Origin: Pseudomonadota bacterium
GTDB taxonomy: Bacteria; Pseudomonadota; Alphaproteobacteria; Rhizobiales; Hyphomicrobiaceae
Direction: 5' to 3'
Assembly (NCBI GenBank): GCA_021816505.1
Contig: JAKAXS010000028.1
Location: 1-13,302 of the forward strand
DNA: 13,302 nucleotides
Notes under the pieces: generated by a model
Databases searched by the model: none
What the model saw: the letters and a program-made list of their open reading frames with translations, nothing else
What the model was told of the DNA's origin: nothing
In this document: positions 1-5,591 of the stretch, one piece after another
How positions within the stretch are numbered: the first letter of the stretch is position 1
How the letters are laid out: every line of letters starts with the position of its first letter
Position numbers and translations under genes: made by a program

Positions 1-2
1 AG

Positions 3-1250
3 CGTGCCGACCCTGCAACGGGGGCAGTGGCGGTGCCGATCTATCAAACCACATCGTACCAGTTCAAAGACACGCAGCATGCCGAGAACCTGTTTGCGCT
101 GAAGGAACTGGGCAACATCTACACGCGCATCATGAACCCCACGACGGACGTGCTGGAAAAGCGCGTGGCGGCGCTGGAGGGCGGTGCCGCGGCGCTTGCC
201 TTGGCATCGGGACAAGCGGCATCGGCATTCGCGCTGCAGAACCTGGCGCGCGTCGGCGATAACGTGGTGAGTTCGACGGACCTCTATGGCGGGACGTGGA
301 ACCTGTTCGCGAACACGCTCAAGGATCAGGGCATCGAGGTTCGCTTCGTCGATCCGTCCGATCCCGAGAACTTCCGCCGCGCGACGGACGCGCGCACGCG
401 GGCCTACTACGCCGAGACGCTGCCCAACCCGAAGCTGGAGGTGTTTCCGATTGCCGAGGTGGCAGAGATCGGACGCAGCTTCGGCATTCCGCTGATCGTC
501 GACAACACGGCAGCGCCCATCCTGACGCGGCCGTTGGCGCACGGCGCGGCCATCGTCGTCTATTCAGGCACCAAGTATCTGGGCGGCCACGGCACGTCGA
601 TCGCCGGTCTCATCGTCGACGGCGGCAATTTCGATTGGTCGGCTCATGCGGAGCGGCAGCCCGCGCTCAATACGCCCGACCCCAGCTATCACGGCGCGGT
701 GTGGGCCGAGGCGGCAAAGCCGCTCGGACCGATCGCCTACATTCTCAAGGCACGCACGACGCTGCTGCGCGACCTGGGCTCGGCGATCTCGCCCTTCAAC
801 GCGTTCCTGGTGCTGCAGGGCATCGAAACGGTGGCGCTGCGCATGCCGCGGCATTGCGAGAACACGAGCGCGGTCGCGAACTTCCTGGGCCAGCGCGCCG
901 AGGTGACGCGCGTGATCCATCCCTCGACGCAGACGGGCGCCGTGCGTGCGCGGGCCGACCGCTATCTGAAAGGTGGATATGGCGGGCTGCTCGGTTTCGA
1001 GCTGAAGGGCGGACGCGACGCGGGACGGCGCTTCATCGACAGCCTGAAGCTGTTTTATCACGTCGCCAACATCGGCGATGCGCGCAGCCTCGCCATTCAT
1101 CCCGCAACGACGACGCACTCGCAGCTGACGGCCGCGGAGCAGGCGAAGACCGGCGTGACGGACGGCTACGTGCGGCTTGCCGTCGGTTTGGAACACATCG
1201 ACGACATCCTGGCCGATCTCGATCAGGCGCTGGCGGCGGCACGCGGCTGA
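3..1250 (+). CDS. metY: O-acetylhomoserine sulfhydrylase-type PLP enzyme, 5' partial
   Basis: This Cys/Met-metabolism PLP enzyme probably forms homocysteine from O-acetylhomoserine and sulfide in the cytoplasm. The frame is open to the left edge. The residues before the GTG at 27 (RADPATGAVAVPIYQTTSYQF) read as the usual family N-terminus, so that GTG is not the start and the true start lies outside the window. About 415 codons are present, near the family's usual total of about 430. The PLP lysine is encoded at 573-575 within SGTKYLGGHGTS. The GGHGT form is typical of MetY, whereas cystathionine synthases and lyases usually have GHSD. VDNT (about codons 160-163 counting from 27) carries the Asp expected to contact the pyridine nitrogen. 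The last 28 bases overlap the end of the convergent LysR gene. A related O-succinylhomoserine sulfhydrylase (MetZ) is a less likely alternative. Confidence 0.9.
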   Translation, partial: RADPATGAVAVPIYQTTSYQFKDTQHAENLFALKELGNIYTRIMNPTTDVLEKRVAALEGGAAALALASGQAASAFALQNLARVGDNVVSSTDLYGGTWNLFANTLKDQGIEVRFVDPSDPENFRRATDARTRAYYAETLPNPKLEVFPIAEVAEIGRSFGIPLIVDNTAAPILTRPLAHGAAIVVYSGTKYLGGHGTSIAGLIVDGGNFDWSAHAERQPALNTPDPSYHGAVWAEAAKPLGPIAYILKARTTLLRDLGSAISPFNAFLVLQGIETVALRMPRHCENTSAVANFLGQRAEVTRVIHPSTQTGAVRARADRYLKGGYGGLLGFELKGGRDAGRRFIDSLKLFYHVANIGDARSLAIHPATTTHSQLTAAEQAKTGVTDGYVRLAVGLEHIDDILADLDQALAAARG

Positions 1251-2155
1251 CGTGCCTTGTCGATCGCTTTGGCGAGATCGGTCATCACCCAGTGAGACAG
1301 CACCGAGACCGCGGGGCGCGTTTCGGCACCGATGGGATAGACCAGATCGTAGCCCAATCCTTCGATGACGGGGCCGAACGGCTGCACGAGCGCGCCTGAG
1401 GCCAGCTCCGCCGCGACGAGCGAGAGGCTGAGCAAGGCGACGCCGTGGCCGGCGATCGCGAGATCGATGGCGCTCGCCTCATCGTTGAGGATGATGCCGG
1501 ATTCAGCGTCGATCTGCTTCGAGAGCTTGGCGCGATCGGCCCAGTTGCGCCACGTCGGCACGCTCAGCCTGGTAGCGATCTCGCCCCAATCGAAATGGAT
1601 GAGCGAGACCTTGGCCAGGTCGGCCGGCGCGCGCACGTCGAGGTACGGGCTGCAGATCGGCGCGAAACGGTCAGAGAGAAGCGGCAACGCCGTCAGGCCC
1701 GCATACTTGCCTCGCCCATAGCGGATGGCGGCGTCCGCCTCTCCGGCGTGGAGATCCACCGCCTCGTCGGACGCATGCAGGCGCAGATCCCAACCCGGGT
1801 TCAACGCTCGGAAAGTGCCGGCGTGCGGCACGATCAGTTTCGCGGTGAAGGCAACGGTGGCGGAGAGCGTCGCGACGCGGCGCGCCGGCTTGCGCTTCAC
1901 CTGATCGACCGTTTCCGCCAGCACGTCGAACGCGGACCGCGTGCCGGGAAACAGTGCGCGGCCATGCTCGGTGAGGACGACCTTGCGCGTCTGGCGTTCG
2001 AACAGAGCAAGACCCAGGTGCTCTTCGAGCTGCCGGATCTGATGGCTGATTGCGGTCGGCGTGACGCCGAGTTCGGCCGCGGCGAGCTTGAAACTTTCCT
2101 GGCGCGCGGCGGCTTCGAATGCACGCAGAGCGCTCAGCGGGGGCAATCGGCGCAT
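1223..2155 (-). CDS. LysR-family transcriptional regulator (GcvA-like)
   Basis: This 310-residue protein has the normal length for a LysR-type DNA-binding regulator. The N-terminal winged helix-turn-helix spans about residues 4-63. It opens RRLPPLSALRAFEAAAR and carries GVTPTAISHQIRQLEEHLG as the recognition-helix region, a pattern typical of GcvA-like members. An effector-binding domain follows from about 92 to 298. The ATG at 2155 has GGAG upstream with 7 bases between. A perfect T-N11-A inverted repeat lies at 2175-2189, 20-34 bases upstream of this start, where binding would autoregulate the gene. The next gene, an SMR transporter, is divergent and is the natural candidate target. The 3' end overlaps the convergent sulfhydrylase gene by 28 bases, so a sulfur-metabolism role is possible but unsupported. 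The effector is unknown. Confidence 0.92.
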   Translation of the reverse strand: MRRLPPLSALRAFEAAARQESFKLAAAELGVTPTAISHQIRQLEEHLGLALFERQTRKVVLTEHGRALFPGTRSAFDVLAETVDQVKRKPARRVATLSATVAFTAKLIVPHAGTFRALNPGWDLRLHASDEAVDLHAGEADAAIRYGRGKYAGLTALPLLSDRFAPICSPYLDVRAPADLAKVSLIHFDWGEIATRLSVPTWRNWADRAKLSKQIDAESGIILNDEASAIDLAIAGHGVALLSLSLVAAELASGALVQPFGPVIEGLGYDLVYPIGAETRPAVSVLSHWVMTDLAKAIDKARQPRAAASA

Positions 2156-2170
2156 GGCCAGGCTCCGGCA

Positions 2171-2189
2171 ATAAATGAGTTTATCTCAT
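2171..2189. promoter_or_regulatory. Putative LysR operator (T-N11-A) with overlapping inverted repeats
   Basis: ATGAG (2175-2179) and CTCAT (2185-2189) form a perfect 5-5-5 inverted repeat. Its T at 2176 and A at 2188 are exactly 11 bases apart, which is the LysR-box geometry. A second inverted repeat, ATAAA (2171-2175) and TTTAT (2180-2184), overlaps it. The block is AT-rich in GC-rich surroundings, sits 20 bases upstream of the LysR start codon and about 120 bases upstream of the divergent SMR start. Binding by the neighbouring regulator is inferred. Confidence 0.55.
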
Positions 2190-2306
2190 CCATTGCCTGA
2201 GAAGTTGTCGTTTGTCGCGGCCGTGGTCAAGCCGCTATCTCGCTATCGAGACTGAACAGACGCACATGGATGCATGAGATTCTTTGTGCCAAACCACGGT
2301 GGCGAC

Positions 2307-2624
2307 ATGGCTTGGGTCTATCTGGCGGCAGCGGCCGTTTTCGAAGTGATTTTTGCGCTCAGCATGAAATACGCGGACGGATTCACGAAACCGCTGCCGA
2401 CGGCGATCACCATCATCGGCGTGATCGGAGGCATCGGTTTCCTGACGATGGCCATGCGCGATCTTCCGGTCAGCGTCGCCTATCCGATCTGGACGGCAGT
2501 GGGAACGCTCGGCACCGTCCTGCTCGGCTACATGTTCCTGCAGGAGCCGTTGAGCTTCGGAAAAGTCGTCAGCGCGATGGCGATCGTCGGCGGCGTGGCG
2601 GGCCTCAAGGTGACGGGGACATAG
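2307..2624 (+). CDS. Small multidrug resistance (SMR) family transporter
   Basis: This 105-residue, four-helix inner-membrane protein belongs to the SMR family of proton-coupled exporters of quaternary ammonium compounds or guanidinium. The start at 2307 gives MAWVYL, the usual SMR N-terminus; an in-frame ATG at 2274 would add 11 residues with no family resemblance. GGTGG sits just upstream as a weak ribosome site. Visible hallmarks are the membrane Glu13 (AAAVFEV), KYADGFTK (residues 21-28), AYPIW with Trp62 and the GLK ending of helix 4. The last of these is closer to SugE/Gdx than to EmrE. Residue 16 is Phe and residue 42 is Gly, where I recall guanidinium exporters having Trp16 and Ser42, so the substrate is uncertain. 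The gene is divergent from the LysR gene and probably controlled by it. SMR proteins act as dimers, and no second SMR gene lies beside it. Confidence 0.88.
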   Translation: MAWVYLAAAAVFEVIFALSMKYADGFTKPLPTAITIIGVIGGIGFLTMAMRDLPVSVAYPIWTAVGTLGTVLLGYMFLQEPLSFGKVVSAMAIVGGVAGLKVTGT

Positions 2625-2639
2625 TCGGGCACATAGTAT

Positions 2640-2665
2640 CCTGAGACAGTCAGGAAGCTGTCAGG
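2640..2665 (+). repeat. Bulged inverted repeat between the SMR and PepSY-like genes
   Basis: CCTGA-(GA)-CAG at 2640-2649 pairs with CTGTCAGG at 2658-2665 around an 8-base loop, giving eight base pairs with a two-base bulge. It lies 16 bases past the SMR stop codon and 53 bases before the next start. No T-run follows, so it is not a typical terminator. It could be an mRNA 3' end structure or a regulator site. GTCAGG is repeated directly at 2649-2654 and 2660-2665. Confidence 0.3.
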
Positions 2666-2717
2666 GCAGGCACGTCATTGTTCCTCATCACCAACGTTTC
2701 CGATCATGAGGGACACA

Positions 2718-2978
2718 ATGAAAAAAACATCGCTCGCTGTTGCAGTCGCCCTGCTCGCACCCATTCCGCTGGCTTCGACGGCTCTTGCCGATCGCCCGCC
2801 GACGGCCAGCGAACGCCAGAAGCTGACGAAGATACTTCGATCGAACGGCTTCGTTTCGTGGAAGAAGATCGAACGCGACGACGGCAAGTGGGAAGTGGAC
2901 GACGCCGTGACGCGGACCGGCAAGGTCTACGATATCGACATCCGCGGCGGCCGCATCGTCAGCTGGGATCGCGACTAA
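2718..2978 (+). CDS. Small exported PepSY-domain-like protein
   Basis: This 86-residue protein has a clear Sec signal peptide: KK at residues 2-3, a hydrophobic stretch at 5-20, and likely cleavage after STALA at residue 24. The mature part of about 62 residues has the pattern GF..WKKIERDDGKWEVDD then GKVYDIDI..G.IV, which resembles a single PepSY domain and its common alphaproteobacterial relatives. It is therefore predicted to be periplasmic with an unknown role; PepSY domains in larger proteins often inhibit peptidases. I chose the ATG at 2718 because GAGGG lies 5 bases upstream and the signal peptide then starts MKKT. An in-frame ATG at 2706 has no such support. A strong hairpin follows directly after the stop codon. 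Nothing links it functionally to the SMR gene beyond adjacency. Confidence 0.75.
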   Translation: MKKTSLAVAVALLAPIPLASTALADRPPTASERQKLTKILRSNGFVSWKKIERDDGKWEVDDAVTRTGKVYDIDIRGGRIVSWDRD

Positions 2979-2986
2979 AGAACTTT

Positions 2987-3017
2987 GAGCCCGCGTTAAA
3001 CGCGGGCTCATGCTTTT
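2987..3017. terminator. Rho-independent terminator, probably bidirectional
   Basis: GAGCCCGCG (2987-2995) pairs perfectly with CGCGGGCTC (3001-3009) around TTAAA; an extra T-A pair can close the loop to three bases. CTTTT follows at 3013-3017 on the plus strand, and AAAGTTCTTT follows the stem on the minus strand. The hairpin sits 8 bases after the PepSY-like stop codon and 17 bases past the end of the convergent enoyl-CoA hydratase gene, so it can serve both. Confidence 0.8.
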
Positions 3018-3026
3018 GCGTCGCGC

Positions 3027-3803
3027 CTATCGATGCTTGAAGTTCGCTTTGCGCTTTTCGGCGAAGGCGGCCATGCCTTCCTTCTGATCCTCCGTCGCGA
3101 ACATGGAGTGGAACAGGCGCCGCTCGAAGCGGATGCCTTCCGACAGCGTCGTCTCGTAGGCGCGGCCGATCGTTTCCTTGGTCATCAGCACGGCGGGAAG
3201 CGAATTCGAAGCGATCGTCTCCGCCGTCTTCAGCGCGTCGGCGACGAGATCGGCGGCGGGCACGACGCGCGAGACCAGGCCTGAGCGCTCGGCTTCCGCG
3301 GCATCCATCATGCGACCCGTGAGGCACATTTCCATCGCCTTCGACTTGCCGACGAAGCGCGTGAGGCGTTGCGTGCCGCCGGCGCCCGGCATGATGCCGA
3401 GTTTGATTTCAGGCTGGCCGAACTTGGCCGTATCGGCGGCGATGATGATGTCGCACATCATCGCCATTTCGCAGCCGCCCCCCAACGCGAAGCCGGCGAC
3501 TGCCGCGATCACAGGCTTGCGGCAGCGCGTAATCCGCTCCCACGACGAGATGAAGTCGCCGGTGTAGACCTCCATGTAGGTCTTCGGCTGCATCTCCTTG
3601 ATGTCGGCGCCGGCTGCGAACGCCTTTTCCGAGCCGGTGATGACGATGGCGCCGATGTTCGGATCGTCCTCGAAGCCATCCAGCGCGGTGTTCAGTTCGA
3701 GCACCAGCGCGTTGTTAAGCGCGTTCAGCGCGGCTGGCCGGTTCAACGTGATGAGGCCGACGCGGCCCTTGGTTTCAACGAGAATGTTCTCGTAGCTGCT
3801 CAT
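3027..3803 (-). CDS. Enoyl-CoA hydratase/isomerase (crotonase family)
   Basis: This 258-residue protein has the usual length of a single-domain crotonase. It probably hydrates short trans-2-enoyl-CoA to 3-hydroxyacyl-CoA in the cytoplasm. The oxyanion-hole region FAAGADIKEM is at residues 62-71. ALGGGCEMAMMCD carries Glu112 and FGQPEIKLGIMPGAGG carries Glu132. The two catalytic glutamates are 20 residues apart, as in mitochondrial enoyl-CoA hydratase (Glu144/Glu164), so true hydratase activity is likely rather than isomerase only. The ATG at 3803 has AGAGGA upstream. It begins 24 bases after mutM and is the last gene of the four-gene minus-strand operon, ending at the shared terminator. The mutM-crotonase pair is a conserved neighbourhood in Rhizobiales. 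A link to butyryl/crotonyl-CoA and PHB turnover is possible but not shown. Confidence 0.92.
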   Translation of the reverse strand: MSSYENILVETKGRVGLITLNRPAALNALNNALVLELNTALDGFEDDPNIGAIVITGSEKAFAAGADIKEMQPKTYMEVYTGDFISSWERITRCRKPVIAAVAGFALGGGCEMAMMCDIIIAADTAKFGQPEIKLGIMPGAGGTQRLTRFVGKSKAMEMCLTGRMMDAAEAERSGLVSRVVPAADLVADALKTAETIASNSLPAVLMTKETIGRAYETTLSEGIRFERRLFHSMFATEDQKEGMAAFAEKRKANFKHR

Positions 3804-3827
3804 GCCATCGATCCTCTTTTTTGTGGA

Positions 3828-4715
3828 TTACTTCTGGCAGGCGCTGCAGAAAAAAGTGGAGCGACCACCGCTGACGCTGCGGCGCACAATGCCCTGGCAC
3901 CCTGGCTTCTTGCAAGGCTCGGCCGTGCGGCCGTACACGGAAAACGAGTGCTGAAAATAGCCCAGCTCACCGTCGGCATGGCGATAGTCGCGCAGGGTCG
4001 AGCCGCCCGCAGCAAGCGCCTCGACGAGTACCGATTTCACGGCCGGCACGAGATGCTCCGCGCGCTCCGTCGGGCGCCCCTTGCGGTCGGCCAAAGACTT
4101 CGCGCCGCGGCTTGGGCTGAGGCCTGCGCGATGCAAAGCCTCGCACACGTAGATGTTGCCGAGGCCGGCAACGATGCGCTGGTCCATGAGGAACGCCTTC
4201 AGGTCGACGCCCTTGTTGGCCGCGCGGCGGGCGAGATAGTCGGCGTTGAATTCGTTGCCGAGCGGCTCGACACCGAGACCGGCGAACAACGGATGGACCT
4301 CGCGCTCTTCCTCGCTCATCAGCAGCATGAAGCCGAAGCGGCGGGCGTCATTGTAGGTGATGACGGTCCCGTTCTTCAGGTGGACGACGACATGGTCGTG
4401 CCTGTCGTGCTCGCCGGCGGCGTGGACGAATTTTCCGGGCTTGGCTCTTGTCTTCTTGTCGGGCTGGGAAACGGTGAAACGCCCGGTCATGCCCAGATGC
4501 ACCACGAGCGTCTCACCGCTCGACAGGCGCATGAGCAGATACTTGGCACGGCGCGAGATCGACTCGATCGTCTGGCCTTCGAGGCGCCCCGAGAAATTGT
4601 CTGGCAGAGGAAAGCGGAGGTTGGGGCGGCGCTGCTCCAGACGCACGATGCGCTGGCCAACGAGCACGGGCTCAAGGCCCCGGCGCACCGTTTCGACTTC
4701 TGGCAACTCAGGCAC
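3828..4715 (-). CDS. mutM: Formamidopyrimidine-DNA glycosylase (Fpg/MutM)
   Basis: This bifunctional glycosylase/AP lyase removes 8-oxoguanine and formamidopyrimidines from oxidised DNA. The protein is 295 residues, against about 270-290 for the family. The GTG start at 4715 is fixed by chemistry: Met removal must expose Pro2, the catalytic nucleophile, followed by Glu3 (PELPEVETV). Lys58 (RRAKYLL) matches the DNA-contacting Lys57 of E. coli. QRIVAGLGNIYVCEALH is the helix-two-turn-helix. The C-terminal zinc finger is complete, with Cys268, Cys273, Cys290 and Cys293; Arg285 (GGRSTFFC) corresponds to the phosphate-binding Arg. An insertion rich in Lys, His and Asp at about residues 85-107 (DKKTRAKPGKF...HDRHDH) accounts for some extra length. 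The gene lies third in the minus-strand operon, 18 bases after the stress-like gene. Confidence 0.97.
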   Translation of the reverse strand: MPELPEVETVRRGLEPVLVGQRIVRLEQRRPNLRFPLPDNFSGRLEGQTIESISRRAKYLLMRLSSGETLVVHLGMTGRFTVSQPDKKTRAKPGKFVHAAGEHDRHDHVVVHLKNGTVITYNDARRFGFMLLMSEEEREVHPLFAGLGVEPLGNEFNADYLARRAANKGVDLKAFLMDQRIVAGLGNIYVCEALHRAGLSPSRGAKSLADRKGRPTERAEHLVPAVKSVLVEALAAGGSTLRDYRHADGELGYFQHSFSVYGRTAEPCKKPGCQGIVRRSVSGGRSTFFCSACQK

Positions 4716-4733
4716 GCGGGCGTTCCATTCAGC

Positions 4734-5591
4734 TCAGCGAACCAGGAGCAAAGGACCTTCGAGGTTCTCGGCCAGCAAAGTGTCCTCGCCTTCCGACGGC
4801 ATCGCGATGCCGTCATAATGGGCGATCACGAAGCCTGCGCCGAGAGCGCGCAAAGCCTGGCCGATCGCGGGCGCGCCACCGTGCGAGATCGTGGTCAACG
4901 GCATATTGGCGTGCGCCTCGTCGTTGAGGATGAGGCGCGCCTGCGTTTCCATCTCGATCACGTGATGCGCGTCCGTTCCGACAAGCAGGACCTCGGTGGC
5001 CGACGCGGTGCTTGCCGCTAGATGCTCGGCGGTGCGCAATAGTGGCGACAGGCGCTCGATGTCTTCGACGACGGCGACGACCGGGCCGGTCATGCGCTTG
5101 GCTTTCGGGCTCGTCAGGACGAACCCGGTGGTGCCCCAGACGGAGGAAAACATCTCGCGCAGCTTGATGCGATCGTGGCTGGCGACCGGCTCACCCAGCG
5201 CGACCATGTTCCACGGCCCGCGCTCGGCACACGCGTCGGCAAGTGCGCGCGTTGCGTCGTGCTGGCGGATGCTGGACGTGAAGCGGATGCCGGCTGCGCG
5301 CGCGGCCGTGGCGGCGTGGCGCACCGTGGCCGCCGCGACGCGATGCTGGCGGCGCTGGAGCAAGCCGGTATCGAGAGGCCCCTTGATGACGCCGGCGATG
5401 GAGATCTCACGCGCGAACGGATAGGCGGCGAGGTCGCGCATGCCGTCGTCCGTGTAGAGCGCCTCGATCTCGGAGCGGAAACTGCGGGCGAGCTGCAGTG
5501 ACGCCTGCAATGCGATCGGCGACAGCTGCGGTCCCATCTGCAGCACGACGCGTCCGCTTCCCTCGCCAGCCTCGGCAACGTGCGCGATCAT
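4734..5591 (-). CDS. Universal-stress-protein-like protein with two divergent halves
   Basis: I do not recognise this 285-residue protein with certainty. Each half looks like a diverged UspA-type alpha/beta fold. In the first, RVVLQMG (14-20) is followed by a long helix and EALYTDD (43-49), with NMVALGEP later. In the second, GPVVAVVED is followed by a helix and TEVLLVGTD, ending in GPLLLVR, like the usual Usp C-terminal strand. I find no G-x2-G-x9-G(S/T) ATP-binding motif, so it is probably a non-nucleotide-binding member. It has no signal peptide or membrane segment. Its ATG overlaps the stop codon of the preceding Lon-related gene (ATGA at 5588-5591), so the two are probably translationally coupled. 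mutM starts 18 bases after its stop. A partnership with the Lon-related protein is inferred from this coupling. Confidence 0.6.
   Translation of the reverse strand: MIAHVAEAGEGSGRVVLQMGPQLSPIALQASLQLARSFRSEIEALYTDDGMRDLAAYPFAREISIAGVIKGPLDTGLLQRRQHRVAAATVRHAATAARAAGIRFTSSIRQHDATRALADACAERGPWNMVALGEPVASHDRIKLREMFSSVWGTTGFVLTSPKAKRMTGPVVAVVEDIERLSPLLRTAEHLAASTASATEVLLVGTDAHHVIEMETQARLILNDEAHANMPLTTISHGGAPAIGQALRALGAGFVIAHYDGIAMPSEGEDTLLAENLEGPLLLVR

Noticed and set aside
296..1399. A 367-codon plus-strand frame overlapping the sulfhydrylase gene in another frame
   Set aside because: It is a shifted reading of a strongly conserved PLP enzyme and contains no motif of its own.
2190..2306. Guanidine riboswitch upstream of the SMR gene
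   Set aside because: I looked for paired ACGR-loop hairpins and a ykkC-like conserved core in the leader and found neither. Only a tiny CCACGGTGG palindrome at 2294-2302 is present.
3369..5021. A 550-codon open frame on the plus strand, antisense to the hydratase, mutM and Usp-like genes
   Set aside because: It shows no recognisable motif and runs opposite several genes with clear catalytic residues. Long antisense frames are expected in GC-rich DNA.
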